Counted from the first letter of the stretch, positions 27,196-36,649 are shown. The stretch: DNA of 64,000 nt from Candidatus Enterococcus huntleyi (GCF_009933175.1 NZ_MAEJ01000001.1:580238-644237); one strand, 5' to 3'. The notes: generated by a model not told the origin, from the sequence alone. Program-made: numbers and translations.

Positions 27196-28290
27196 ATGAA
27201 ATGGATTACGGAAGAAGATTTGGAAAATATTTCGATTGGGGCTACTTTATTAGGAACGGGTGGAGGTGGAGACCCATTTGTCGGACGTTTGATGGCACTG
27301 CAGGCGATTCAAAAATACGGCCCCGTCAAGGTTTTGCAATTAGAAGAATTGGATGATGATGCGTTAGTGATGCCTGTTGGTGCGATTGGTGCACCTTCTG
27401 TTTCTAACGAAAAAATTGCGTCTGAAGAGGAAATCTATGGTCCGGCAGAAGTACTTAAGGAAACTTTCCCAGAAAGAACGCAGGCTATCATGCCTATCGA
27501 GATTGGTGGTGGTAACTCATTGTTACCAATCGCGTGTGCGGCTAAAATGGGCTTACCGATTGTTGATGCGGATGCCATGGGGCGTGCGTTTCCAGAATCA
27601 CAAATGGTGACCTTTTTCTTGAAAGGTTATCAACCGGAAATCGTGGCGATGGCTGATAGTCAAGGAAATCGGGTGATTTTCTATCCTAAAGATGGTGAAT
27701 GGTCTGAAAAAATCGCGCGCTCGATTACGGATGTCATGGGTGGCAGTGCCAACATGGTGGACAATGTATTTCCAGGGAAAGTCGTGAAGGAATGTGCGAT
27801 TCGTGGAACCTTAAGCTTGGCTAGGCAGATTGGTGCAGAGTTGACCAATATGAAGGAAACCACCGCACCGGTTGAACGCTTACTAACTCGTTTGAATGGC
27901 TTCTCTTTATTTGAAGGGAAAATTAATCATATAGAACGCAATGTTGAAGGCGGGTTTACCCGAGGCCGAGCAACGATGACTGGGATCAGTCGCAACAAAG
28001 GCGAAGAATTAGAATTATTATTCCAAAATGAATTATTATTGGCAAAAAAAGATGGTCAAGTCGTTGCTTCGACACCCGATTTAATCTGTGCCTTAGATTA
28101 TGAAACAGGTCGGCCAATCACTACAGAAACGCTACGCTACGGGGCGCGCATTCATGTGATTGCTTTACCTTGTGACCCAAAATGGCGGACAGAAAAAGGG
28201 ATTGAAGTCGCGGGTCCAAGATATTTCGGCTATCAAGTAGATTATCAGCCAGTGGAAGAATTGATGGGAGAAAAAGCCTATGTATTATAG
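27196..28290 (+). CDS. DUF917 family protein
   Basis: 364-aa protein with the DUF917 N-terminal signature (IGATLLGTGGGGDPFVGR) and the PIEIGGGNSLLPIACAAKMG and DADAMGRAFPESQM blocks. DUF917 proteins occur beside, or fused to, hydantoinase A-like proteins and are thought to form part of an ATP-dependent hydrolase, but their reaction is unproven. The gene overlaps the next by 11 bases, suggesting a tight complex. Confidence 0.85.
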   Translation: MKWITEEDLENISIGATLLGTGGGGDPFVGRLMALQAIQKYGPVKVLQLEELDDDALVMPVGAIGAPSVSNEKIASEEEIYGPAEVLKETFPERTQAIMPIEIGGGNSLLPIACAAKMGLPIVDADAMGRAFPESQMVTFFLKGYQPEIVAMADSQGNRVIFYPKDGEWSEKIARSITDVMGGSANMVDNVFPGKVVKECAIRGTLSLARQIGAELTNMKETTAPVERLLTRLNGFSLFEGKINHIERNVEGGFTRGRATMTGISRNKGEELELLFQNELLLAKKDGQVVASTPDLICALDYETGRPITTETLRYGARIHVIALPCDPKWRTEKGIEVAGPRYFGYQVDYQPVEELMGEKAYVL

Positions 28291-29833
28291 ATTAGGAATT
28301 GATGTCGGTGGCACGAATACCGACTGCGCAATTTTAGATGAAAATTTACACTGTATCGGAAAAATTAAGAGTCCAACGATGGCTGATGTCAGTCAAGGGA
28401 TTGATGAGGCAATCAAAAAAATCTTACAAGTGACTCAAATTTCGACAGACAAGATTAATGCCGTTATGTTGGGGACGACGCATTGTACGAATGCGATTGT
28501 TCAACGAAAAGATCTTAGTAAAGTCGGCATCATTCGTTTAGCGAAACCAGCTACTACAGCAGTCGCTCCAATGGTTGGTTGGCCCGAAGATTTGGCTGCC
28601 AAGATGAGTGCACAGTCAGCGATTGTTGCGGGTGGTTATGAGTACAATGGCAATCTGATTGCTGAGATTGACGAAACAGAAATCCGTAGTGTCTGTCAAC
28701 AAATGAAAGGTCAAGTTGAGGCAGTCGCTGTCGTCGGTGTGTTCTCGCCAGTCAATAAGGAGCAAGAAATTAAAGTTGCTGCGATTGTTCGAGAAGAGTT
28801 GAATGTGCCAGTTACTTTATCGAGTGAAATCGGCTCAATTGGTTTATTGGAAAGAGAAAATGCCAGCATCTTAAACGCAGCATTGACTCAGACAATTAAA
28901 CAAATGATTAACGGTCTAAGACAAGCCTTGCACAATAATAATCTATCAGCTGACGTTTTTATCTGCCAAAATGACGGTACCTTGATGGATTTAGAAAAAG
29001 CCCTCCAATATCCCGTGTTGACGATTGGTTGTGGACCAACAAACTCAATTCGTGGCGCGGCTCATTTGAGCAAACAAGAAAATGCCTTAGTGGTCGATGT
29101 GGGTGGCACAACAACGGATATTGGCGTACTGAAGAATAGTTTTCCTCGGGAATCCTCACTTGCCACAATCATTGGTGGGATTCGCACAAATTTCAGAATG
29201 CCAGATGTGCTATCAATTGGTTTAGGTGGGGGCACAATTATTCATCTGGAAGAAGAGTTACGAGTAGGACCAGATAGTTTGGGGTATCGTATCTTAGAAG
29301 AAAGTCGCTCATTTGGCGGAACAGTCTTATGTGCAACGGATATCGCGATTGCAAATCAGGCCGAGCATCCTGTGACAGGGGCAACTGCACAAACGTTAGA
29401 TCCAGAGTTAATTCGCCGTTCTAAGGAAAAAATCAAAGAATTGGTTGAAGATGCGATTGATCAAATGAAGACAGATAGCAATGAAATTCCAGTTATTTTA
29501 GTTGGCGGAGGGAGTATTATCTTACCTACAGAAATGAATGGTGTTTCAGAAGTCATCATTCCTGAAAACTATGATGCAGCAAATGCAATCGGCGCAGCAT
29601 TAGGTGAAGTTTCAGGTGAAGTTAATTCAGTCTATTCGTTGGAAGACCAAAGCCAAGAAGAAGTCGTTGCAATGGCAATCAAAGAAGCTAGAGAAGAAGC
29701 CATTGCTGCAGGCGCAATTGAGGACGACTTAAAAACAATCTTTGTCGAAGTTATTCCGATTGCCTATTTACCAAAACAAGCAGCCAATATCAAAGTGAAA
29801 GTTGCTGGCAAATTACAATTAGGGACAGCTTAA
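28280..29833 (+). CDS. Hydantoinase A/oxoprolinase-family protein
   Basis: N-terminal Hydant_A_N domain with the ATP-binding motif GIDVGGTNTDCAIL (6-19), followed by the hydantoinase A domain with a second phosphate motif VDVGGTTTDIGVL and GLGGGTIIHLE. 517 aa. No hydantoinase B gene follows; DUF917 probably takes that place. Members of this family couple ATP hydrolysis to opening of hydantoins, oxoproline or lactams. Substrate not deducible. Confidence 0.85.
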   Translation: MYYRLGIDVGGTNTDCAILDENLHCIGKIKSPTMADVSQGIDEAIKKILQVTQISTDKINAVMLGTTHCTNAIVQRKDLSKVGIIRLAKPATTAVAPMVGWPEDLAAKMSAQSAIVAGGYEYNGNLIAEIDETEIRSVCQQMKGQVEAVAVVGVFSPVNKEQEIKVAAIVREELNVPVTLSSEIGSIGLLERENASILNAALTQTIKQMINGLRQALHNNNLSADVFICQNDGTLMDLEKALQYPVLTIGCGPTNSIRGAAHLSKQENALVVDVGGTTTDIGVLKNSFPRESSLATIIGGIRTNFRMPDVLSIGLGGGTIIHLEEELRVGPDSLGYRILEESRSFGGTVLCATDIAIANQAEHPVTGATAQTLDPELIRRSKEKIKELVEDAIDQMKTDSNEIPVILVGGGSIILPTEMNGVSEVIIPENYDAANAIGAALGEVSGEVNSVYSLEDQSQEEVVAMAIKEAREEAIAAGAIEDDLKTIFVEVIPIAYLPKQAANIKVKVAGKLQLGTA

Positions 29834-29881
29834 AAGCTGAAAACTGTTAATCGGTGAGTAACTGACATACCGATAAGATAA

Positions 29882-29923
29882 AAAAGAGGCGTGAACCGAT
29901 AATCAATGGTTTACGTCTCTTTT
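29882..29923 (+). terminator. Terminator of the NCS1-DUF917-HyuA operon
   Basis: AAAAGAGGCGTGAACC pairs with GGTTTACGTCTCTTTT. Confidence 0.85.
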
Positions 29924-30011
29924 GAAGTTAAATTTAGGTCAAGGTAATTTAAATCTTTCTATTCTTACTACTTGAAAACTTGGCAAGTAGAACTGTCAAA
30001 ACCAGATAACT

Positions 30012-30075
30012 AAAGACCGTGAGGGAAATGAAATTGTACATCATTACGTGTCCTCCACGGTCTTTTGCATTATTT
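30012..30075 (+). terminator. Second hairpin of the AAAGACCGTG type
   Basis: The outer stem AAAGACCGTG/CACGGTCTTT is the same as that of the kimA terminator, followed by a T-rich run. It marks the repeat that accompanies both small RNA copies. Confidence 0.6.
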
Positions 30076-30437
30076 TTTTAGTTTAAATTTTTATGTAGCC
30101 AGAAAACTTGCGAATCCTAGTATATCAATCTTTGTGGAAGCTACTTATCAATAAATAGCTGAAATAGTTTAGAAAACATCTATCTATGGAAAGTCAAACT
30201 CTCATAATCGATTTACACTTGCCTGAATTAGGAATATACTACGCGTACTAAGTAGTTCAAGATGGTTGGCTGCCTTCTCGGGAGGAGTGATGTCCTATGA
30301 ATAATATTCGTATGGATTCGCTACTCTATCCTGTGAGAGGAGTAGCCCTTGAGTGTGTACGAGACTTTAAGTCTCATGATTGCGTTCGGCGCGTTGATAG
30401 TTCTTATCATCGCGTTAAACGACAAAAAGTAACACGC

Positions 30438-30559
30438 ACAAAAACCATCCTAAAACTCTAACAAGTCGGATGGTTTAGTGCTTTGCATTAAATTTTGAAG
30501 ACAGTTACCGTCTTTTACGGCTTAGAGCTAGGGGCATGTTCTCGCATGCCTCTTTCTTC
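30438..30559 (-). ncRNA. Candidate small RNA, copy 2 of a two-copy family
   Basis: Same design as 23992-24110: hairpin GGCATG-CGAGAA-CATGCC, stem CCGT-AAAAG-ACGG, and the terminator AAACCATCC/GGATGGTTT with T5. Changes against copy 1 mostly keep pairing in the first stem. A 30-base insertion relative to copy 1 lies beyond the terminator (about 30381-30410). The rest of 29924-30745 contains no gene I can support. Confidence 0.65.
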
Positions 30560-30565
30560 TCCTTC

Positions 30566-30594
30566 ATTATAGGACCAGTAGTTACTATTTGCAA
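30566..30594 (-). promoter_or_regulatory. Promoter of small RNA copy 2
   Basis: Minus-strand TTGCAA and a perfect TATAAT, 17-base spacer. Confidence 0.7.
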
Positions 30595-30745
30595 GGATTT
30601 CTTATCTGAATTGATTAAGCTCTACCAGATAGAATTCTTTTGATATCTTTTCTCATATTGATTGGAAAGTTCAATAAAATTTGATCTTTTTTTAACTTAT
30701 CGTTTGATAAATTGAACCCTTCTATAAATATATAGGTTCTACAAC

Positions 30746-31777
30746 TTACTTCACAAACATCGCGTCGCCAAAGCTAAAGAAGCGGTAGCGTTCATCGATA
30801 GCATGCTGATAAGCTGCTAAGGTGAACTCGCGTCCGGCAAAGGCACTGACTAACATGACCAAAGTTGATTTAGGTAAGTGGAAGTTTGTTGAGAAAGCTT
30901 GAACCACTTTGAATTCATAGCCGGGCGTGATGAAGATATCGGTCCAGCCGCTATCGGCTTTGATTTCTCCATCGAATTTACTGCCGATTGTTTCTAGCGT
31001 GCGGATAGAAGTCGTTCCCACCGCAACAATTTTCCCACCATTTTCGCGCACGTGATTGAGCTGGTCGGCCGCTTCTTCTGTGAGTCGGTAAAATTCGCTG
31101 TGCATCTCGTGCTCGGAGATATTATCAACACTGACTGGACGGAAAGTTCCTAAGCCAACATGAAGTGTCAAATAAACCAAGTGGACGCCTTTTTCTTTGA
31201 TGGCTGTTAATAATTCTTCGGTAAAATGAAGTCCGGCAGTTGGTGCCGCAGCGGAGCCATTTTCTTTGGCGTAGACGGTTTGGTACCGGTCAGGATCTTC
31301 CAAGCGCTCTTTAATGTAAGGCGGCAAGGGCATTTCGCCTAAAGATTCTAAGTTTTCTAAGAAGATTCCTTCATAAGAAAAGGTAATAATCCGCCCGCCG
31401 TGATCTAATTCTTCATTAACAACGGCTTTCAAACGGCCGTCCCCAAAAACAATTTCCGTGCCAACTTTGGCTCTCTTCGCAGGTTTAATTAATGTTTCCC
31501 ATGTGTCGCCTTCTGTATTCGTTAATAATAATACTTCAAGATGACCGCCTGTTTCAGGTTTTTCTCCGTATAGGCGAGCAGGTAGGACTCGCGTATCGTT
31601 CATAACCAGTGCGTCGCCTGGCTCTAGTTCATCAATAATATCATGGAAATGTTTGTCTTCCATTTCGTTTGTTGCCCGGTTCAAGACGAGTAGTCGTGAA
31701 CTTGCGCGATCTTGTAAAGGCGTTTGGGCAATCAATTCTTCTGGTAAATCGAAATCAAAATCTTCAGTTGTTAACAT
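30746..31777 (-). CDS. queA: S-adenosylmethionine:tRNA ribosyltransferase-isomerase
   Basis: Moves the ribosyl part of AdoMet onto preQ1 in tRNA to form epoxyqueuosine. 343 aa with the family N-terminus ([26 protein letters not shown]), [10 protein letters not shown], and [17 protein letters not shown] at 31777. It stands alone here, although tgt (39.6 kb) and queT (50.9 kb) of the same pathway are in the window. Confidence 0.95.
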   Translation of the reverse strand: MLTTEDFDFDLPEELIAQTPLQDRASSRLLVLNRATNEMEDKHFHDIIDELEPGDALVMNDTRVLPARLYGEKPETGGHLEVLLLTNTEGDTWETLIKPAKRAKVGTEIVFGDGRLKAVVNEELDHGGRIITFSYEGIFLENLESLGEMPLPPYIKERLEDPDRYQTVYAKENGSAAAPTAGLHFTEELLTAIKEKGVHLVYLTLHVGLGTFRPVSVDNISEHEMHSEFYRLTEEAADQLNHVRENGGKIVAVGTTSIRTLETIGSKFDGEIKADSGWTDIFITPGYEFKVVQAFSTNFHLPKSTLVMLVSAFAGREFTLAAYQHAIDERYRFFSFGDAMFVK

Positions 31778-32211
31778 GTATATTCACTCTTTCTTTGCTA
31801 TAGTCTTCGCTATTTTATCACGTTTTTTTAGGAAAGGCGAACATAGCCAATCTGCTATCTGAGATATTTATGCTCATTCTACAAGGTTGATGACCGCCAG
31901 CTTCTTTCTCTAGGTTAGAATTTTCTATTTTAAATTAGTGCGAGCAAGGTGCGGCATCGTATTTATGGTTGCCCTTTAGAACGAAAATAACTGATTTCAA
32001 ATAATCAGGTTCACTTCATAATAGATAAAAATAGATGAAAACCAGTCGGAAAATGGTAACCAAACTGTCCGAAAATGGGAAGAAAATCTCTGGTAATTTG
32101 GCAAGCAAAATCGATGATTTCTTTTATAATTATAACGGTTATTTTAAACGCTCCAAATGGTGAATGAAAGCTTGATAAATAACGTGTTTTCAGGCTGCTG
32201 TAATTATTGAA

Positions 32212-32226
32212 AATTTTCTGAAAAAT
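32212..32226. promoter_or_regulatory. CodY-box-like site upstream of opuC
   Basis: AATTTTCTGAAAAAT differs by one base from the CodY consensus AATTTTCWGAAAATT. It lies about 155 bases before opuCA and upstream of the promoter. The stretch 31778-32295 otherwise holds only a 13-base imperfect direct repeat (GTCSGAAAATGG at about 32045 and 32068) and no gene. Confidence 0.4.
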
Positions 32227-32295
32227 AGTTATTTTATTCATTTCGAGAACGCTGTGGAGTCTGACAATAAATAGAATTTGCAAGTGCTCTTATTT

Positions 32296-32324
32296 GAGTA
32301 TCCCCCCCATTTCATGCATACTAA
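32296..32324 (+). promoter_or_regulatory. Promoter of opuC with a C7 tract in the spacer
   Basis: TTGAGT and CATACT spaced 17 bases. Seven consecutive C (32302-32308) lie in the spacer. Confidence 0.5.
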
Positions 32325-32366
32325 TAAAGAAGACGAAAGTCAAAATGAAAATTTGAGGTGAGAGAG

Positions 32367-33539
32367 TTGATAGAATTTCAACAGGTATCAAAAATATATA
32401 AGGGTGGGAAAATCGCTGTCGATAATGTAAACATCTCTTTCGAAAAAGGCGAATTTATTTGTTTTATCGGAACCAGTGGTAGTGGAAAAACAACCACCAT
32501 GCGGATGTTAAATCGAATGACAGATCCAACAAAAGGGAAAATCTTGATTGATGGAGAAGATATCCAAAAAACAAATCCAGTGGAATTAAGAAGAAAGATT
32601 GGTTATGTCATTCAAAATATTGGCTTAATGCCACATATGACCATTAGAGAAAATATTACATTGGTTCAAAAATTATTGAAAGCAAGCCAAGAAGATCGCG
32701 ACAAGACAGCTGAAAAAATGATCGATTTGGTTGAATTACCTAGAGAGATGCTGGATCGCTATCCGGATGAACTTTCAGGTGGGCAACAACAGAGAATTGG
32801 GGTTGTTCGTGCTTTAGCAGCCAATCAAGATATCATTTTAATGGATGAACCATTTGGGGCTTTGGACCCGATTACCAGAGATGCGTTGCAAGATCTTGTG
32901 AAAGACTTACAAGAACGTTTAGGTAAAACGATTGTCTTTGTTACTCATGATATGGATGAAGCGTTGAAGCTTGCGAATCGGATTGCGATTATGAGTGAAG
33001 GGAAAGTCATCCAGTTTGATACACCAGAAAATATTTTACGAAATCCAGCGAATGAATTCGTTGAAGAACTAATTGGGGAAGATCGTTTGCTACAAGCGAA
33101 GCCTGATACGACACGTGTAGAAGAGGTTATGTTGGGTAAAGCGATTACTATCACGCCTGAGAAATCTTTACAAGAAGCTATTAAATTGATGCGTGAATAT
33201 CGTGTTGATACGCTTTTAGTTGTTGATAATTCAGATATTCTAAAAGGATTTATCGATGTTGAAACTCTGGACCGGATGCGTGGCAAAGTGTCTAGCGTAG
33301 GGGATATCCTTAATCCACAAGTTTTCTCTGTGAAGAAAACAGCATTACTGCGTGATACATTACAACGAATATTAAAACGAGGACTTAAATATGTTCCTGT
33401 GGTAGATGAAAAAAATCGAGTGGTTGGTATTTTAACCCGAGCATCACTAGTCGACATTGTTTATGATGTTATTTGGGGAGAAGAAACGACCATCACAGAT
33501 GCGATTGAAGCGGCAAAACCGGCAGAAGAAGGTGTGTAG
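32367..33539 (+). CDS. opuCA: Glycine betaine/carnitine/choline ABC transporter ATPase OpuCA
   Basis: ATPase of a quaternary-amine osmolyte importer. Walker A GTSGSGKTTT, signature LSGGQQQR, Walker B IILMDEPFGALDP, then two CBS domains in the last ~130 residues. In Listeria and Staphylococcus the OpuCA CBS domains bind c-di-AMP, which shuts down uptake. I choose TTG 32367, with GAGGTGAG before it, rather than GTG 32358, which overlaps the ribosome site. 390 aa. First gene of opuCABCD. Confidence 0.93.
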   Translation: MIEFQQVSKIYKGGKIAVDNVNISFEKGEFICFIGTSGSGKTTTMRMLNRMTDPTKGKILIDGEDIQKTNPVELRRKIGYVIQNIGLMPHMTIRENITLVQKLLKASQEDRDKTAEKMIDLVELPREMLDRYPDELSGGQQQRIGVVRALAANQDIILMDEPFGALDPITRDALQDLVKDLQERLGKTIVFVTHDMDEALKLANRIAIMSEGKVIQFDTPENILRNPANEFVEELIGEDRLLQAKPDTTRVEEVMLGKAITITPEKSLQEAIKLMREYRVDTLLVVDNSDILKGFIDVETLDRMRGKVSSVGDILNPQVFSVKKTALLRDTLQRILKRGLKYVPVVDEKNRVVGILTRASLVDIVYDVIWGEETTITDAIEAAKPAEEGV

Positions 33540-33542
33540 GGT

Positions 33543-34181
33543 ATGACTGACTTTTTTAATCAACATGGCAGTGAAATTGTATCGAAAAGTGTTGAACATC
33601 TCTATATTTCCTTTTTCGCTTTGCTGATCGGGATTGTCATTGCCGTGCCATTAGGCGTATTGTTGACGCGCTTTTCTAAAGTTGCTAACGTGGTTATTGG
33701 GATTACAAGTGCCTTACAAACCGTCCCTTCTCTAGCGCTTTTGGCTTTAATGATTCCTTTCTTTGGTGTCGGAAAAACACCGGCGATTATCGCGTTATTT
33801 ATCTACTCATTGTTGCCGATATTGCGTAATACATATATCGGAATGAAGAGCGTCGATTGGAATTATCGAGATGTGGCTAAAGGAATGGGTATGACCAATA
33901 TACAGTCCATCTTTAGTGTGGAGTTGCCGATTGCGATGCCAACAATTATGGCTGGTATTCGACTGGCTGCTGTCTATGTGATTTCATGGGCAACCTTGGC
34001 TTCTTATATCGGAGCTGGTGGTTTAGGGGATTTAATCTTTAGTGGGTTAAATAACTATCAACCAGATTTAATTTTTGCAGGAACGATTCCAGTTACTATT
34101 TTAGCTTTATTAGCTGACCTTTTATTAGGTATGTTGGAAAATAAATTAACTCCTGCAGCATTAAAGGAGCGTGAACAATAA
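33543..34181 (+). CDS. opuCB: Osmolyte ABC transporter permease OpuCB
   Basis: 212-aa permease with about five helices and the binding-protein-dependent transport signature around [25 protein letters not shown], the loop that contacts the ATPase. It starts 3 bases after opuCA, and its stop overlaps the opuCC start by one base. Confidence 0.93.
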   Translation: MTDFFNQHGSEIVSKSVEHLYISFFALLIGIVIAVPLGVLLTRFSKVANVVIGITSALQTVPSLALLALMIPFFGVGKTPAIIALFIYSLLPILRNTYIGMKSVDWNYRDVAKGMGMTNIQSIFSVELPIAMPTIMAGIRLAAVYVISWATLASYIGAGGLGDLIFSGLNNYQPDLIFAGTIPVTILALLADLLLGMLENKLTPAALKEREQ

Positions 34182-35101
34182 TGAAAAAGAGACTGAGTAT
34201 ATTCTTGACCTTTGCAGTGAGTTTGGTCCTTCTTTCTGGTTGTTCTCTTCCTGGTCTTTCGACAAGTTCAGATAAAGATACGATTGCGATTACTGGTGGG
34301 ATTACTTCTGAAGCTCAAATTTTAGGGAGTTTAGTTGCCGGAATGGTGGAACATTATACAGATAAAGAAGCGACCGTGATTAATAACTTGGCAACAACGA
34401 CGATTAATCACCAAGCAATGATGAACAAAGATGCTAGTATTTCGGCCGCTCGCTATACGGGGACCGATTTGACGACAACGCTTGGTTTGGCACCTGAGAA
34501 GGAACCAGATAAAGCTTTTGCCAAAGTCAAAGATGAATTCGAGAAGCGGTATAAACAAACCTGGTTCAATTCTTATGGATTTGATAATACGTATGTATTT
34601 CTCGTTCGAAAAGATACCGCTGAAGAGTATAATTTGAAAAAAGTTAGTGACTTAAAAGACGTAGCTGATCAATTGGTAGCTGGTGTCGATACGGCGTGGA
34701 TTACCCGTGAAGGTGATGGCTATGATGGCTTTAAAGAAACCTATGGATTTGAATTCGAATCGATTTTACCGATGCAGATTGGCTTAGTCTATGACGCAGT
34801 TGATGCTGGGAAAATGGATATCGTATTGGGTTACTCGACAGATGGCCGGATCGCTAGCTATGACTTAGTGATGTTGGAAGATGACTTAAAATTCTTCCCT
34901 CCGTATGATGCTGCACCGGTTGTTGACGATCAACTGTTGAAAGACACACCGGGCTTATCAGAGGCCATGAAGAAACTCGAAGGAACCATCGATACCGAGA
35001 AGATGCAAGAATTAAACTATGAAGCAGATAACAATTTGGTGGAACCATCTGTTGTCGCTGAACGTTTCTTAAAAGACAATAATTACTTTGAAGGGGAGTG
35101 A
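34181..35101 (+). CDS. opuCC: Osmolyte-binding lipoprotein OpuCC
   Basis: Substrate-binding lipoprotein of 306 aa. The signal peptide ends in the lipobox LLSGC (Cys about residue 21). The mature domain is of the glycine betaine/OpuAC_like type (ITGGITSEAQILGSLVAGMVEHYT). It captures the osmolyte outside the membrane for OpuCB/OpuCD. Confidence 0.93.
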   Translation: MKKRLSIFLTFAVSLVLLSGCSLPGLSTSSDKDTIAITGGITSEAQILGSLVAGMVEHYTDKEATVINNLATTTINHQAMMNKDASISAARYTGTDLTTTLGLAPEKEPDKAFAKVKDEFEKRYKQTWFNSYGFDNTYVFLVRKDTAEEYNLKKVSDLKDVADQLVAGVDTAWITREGDGYDGFKETYGFEFESILPMQIGLVYDAVDAGKMDIVLGYSTDGRIASYDLVMLEDDLKFFPPYDAAPVVDDQLLKDTPGLSEAMKKLEGTIDTEKMQELNYEADNNLVEPSVVAERFLKDNNYFEGE

Positions 35102-35105
35102 AGAA

Positions 35106-35777
35106 ATGGATAAGATGAACGTCTTTCAACAATTTATATACTATTTCCAAGAAAACGGCGGCTATGTCTTTTCACAATTTCTACGCCACTTTCTGATTTC
35201 AATCTATGGTGTAATTATTGCGGCGATTGTTGCAATTCCGATTGGGATTGCGATCTCCAAGAAGAGAAAACTAGCGAACTGGGTAATCCGTTTGGCTAAT
35301 ATTATTCAAACAGTCCCTTCCTTGGCGATGATTTCCATCTTGATGATTGGCTTAGGCTTAGGTCCGACCGTCGTGATTGTGACTGTATTCTTGTATTCAT
35401 TATTACCAATTATCAAGAATACTTATACAGGTATGATTCAAGTCGATCGAAATATTTTGGATGTCGGCAAAGGCATGGGGATGACTACTTGGCAACGTTT
35501 GTACATGGTAGAATTGCCACTGTCTGTGTCCGTCATTATGGCTGGTATTCGAAATGCTTTAGTTGTCGCGATTGGGATTACCGCAATTGGTGCCTTTGTC
35601 GGTGCTGGTGGTTTAGGTGATATCATTATCCGCGGAACCAATGCGACATCAGGAACCTCGATTATTCTAGCTGGGGCATTACCAACTGCCTTAATGGCCA
35701 TTATTACAGACTGGGTATTAGGTATTATCGAAAGAAAACTTGACCCAGTGAGTAAACATACTGCCACAGGAAATTAG
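35106..35777 (+). CDS. opuCD: Osmolyte ABC transporter permease OpuCD
   Basis: Second permease, 223 aa, with about five helices and GMGMTTWQRLYMVELPLSVSVIMAGIR as the coupling loop. ATG 35106 has GGGGAG upstream and lies 4 bases after the opuCC stop. Last gene of the operon; a strong terminator follows. Confidence 0.92.
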   Translation: MDKMNVFQQFIYYFQENGGYVFSQFLRHFLISIYGVIIAAIVAIPIGIAISKKRKLANWVIRLANIIQTVPSLAMISILMIGLGLGPTVVIVTVFLYSLLPIIKNTYTGMIQVDRNILDVGKGMGMTTWQRLYMVELPLSVSVIMAGIRNALVVAIGITAIGAFVGAGGLGDIIIRGTNATSGTSIILAGALPTALMAIITDWVLGIIERKLDPVSKHTATGN

Positions 35778-35841
35778 ATAAAATGAATGTGAATAAGGCT
35801 TCTACTGAACAGTCGAAGTGAAATAGAAATTTGTTAAAGCA

Positions 35842-35892
35842 AAAGGCTGAATGAGCAATCCTGTCATAGGACTGCTCGTTCAGCCTTTTTTC
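35842..35892 (+). terminator. Terminator of the opuC operon
   Basis: Long stem AAGGCTGAA-GAGCA-TCC with its complement around a 7-base loop, followed by six T. Confidence 0.92.
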
Positions 35893-35967
35893 TTTTCATT
35901 TTATTAAACAAGAAAATTGCAAAAAACCACAATATATTGTATGCGAAAATACGTTCCTACGATATCT

Positions 35968-35996
35968 TGTGTATAACTCTGTGGATATGTGGATAA
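35968..35996 (-). other. Cluster of three DnaA-box-like sites
   Basis: TGTGTATAA (35968), TGTGGATAT (35980) and TGTGGATAA (35988) are the complement of the DnaA box TTATCCACA, the last exact and the other two with one mismatch each. All are in the same orientation, spaced 12 and 8 bases, within a gene-free stretch. Confidence 0.55.
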
Positions 35997-36108
35997 CATT
36001 TTAAATAGTGTTGTGATTTTTTCATTTATTCGGGAGTGATGTACTGATGATAGAGATTGTACTTACTCAACTATATTCCACGCAACTTAATAGTGGTTTC
36101 TTAACACC

Positions 36109-36496
36109 AAAAAAAGCTGAGCTCTCGACGGGCTCAGCTTTCCTGTATTCGGAAAGGGAATTAGTTGGTTAAATGTTTATCGTTACTTTTCACTATACAT
36201 GCAAAGTACCTTTTTGAATTTCTTACATCTCATAAACAAACATCTTGTTTTTTGGTAACAGTTTCTACTCTTTGTAACATGAGACTCTATTTAGTTTTTT
36301 TCGTTACGCAAAGACTTCTTCTTTGATGTCGCTCTTTCACTAATCAAACGCCTTATTACGCATTCACTATTTTACGTTTCTTAAATACCCCACACGCATA
36401 ATCTAAAAGGTGAATCTTATACTTCTAACAACTTTGTTTACAAACTTTCTTCATCGAGAAATTCTTTAACCTAACTAATTTAGCGTCCTTCCTTAC
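36109..36496 (-). ncRNA. Candidate cre-controlled RNA of about 390 nt
   Basis: Minus-strand promoter and terminator with no gene between. The terminator (36141-36113) is a 10-bp perfect stem AAAGCTGAGC/GCTCAGCTTT followed by further T. The body contains repeated GTAAC/GTTAC motifs that can pair. The only open frames are short (up to about 18 codons) and lack good ribosome sites. It does not look like RNase P, tmRNA or SRP RNA. Function unknown. Confidence 0.55.
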
Positions 36497-36502
36497 ACTC
36501 AT

Positions 36503-36531
36503 AATATAGCATAAATAGAAAGCGTTTGCAA
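36503..36531 (-). promoter_or_regulatory. Promoter overlapped by a cre site
   Basis: Minus-strand TTGCAA and TATATT, spacer 17. TGCAAACGCTTTCT (minus strand of 36517-36530) fits the CcpA operator consensus very well and covers the -35 and spacer, so CcpA binding would block transcription of the RNA at 36109-36496. Confidence 0.65.
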
Positions 36532-36649
36532 GTTGAATGCTTCTACTTTGTTCATTTTATTTTTCTGGGGGTTTTGCACGGAAATTATGAATTTTTTGTG
36601 ACTTTTTTCAAGAAAACGGGCATTTATTAAAAAAAATGACCGAAAACAT

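Noticed and set aside
30298-30461. 54-codon plus-strand frame over sRNA copy 2 whose end (VKRQ.VTRTKTIL) is shared with copy 1
   Set aside because: It runs antisense through the sRNA terminator, has no good ribosome site, and the shared part is explained by the duplicated DNA. Differences include changes of amino acid as often as silent ones.
32011-32283. 90-codon minus-strand frame before opuC
   Set aside because: Low-complexity AT-rich translation, no ribosome site, overlaps the CodY-like site.
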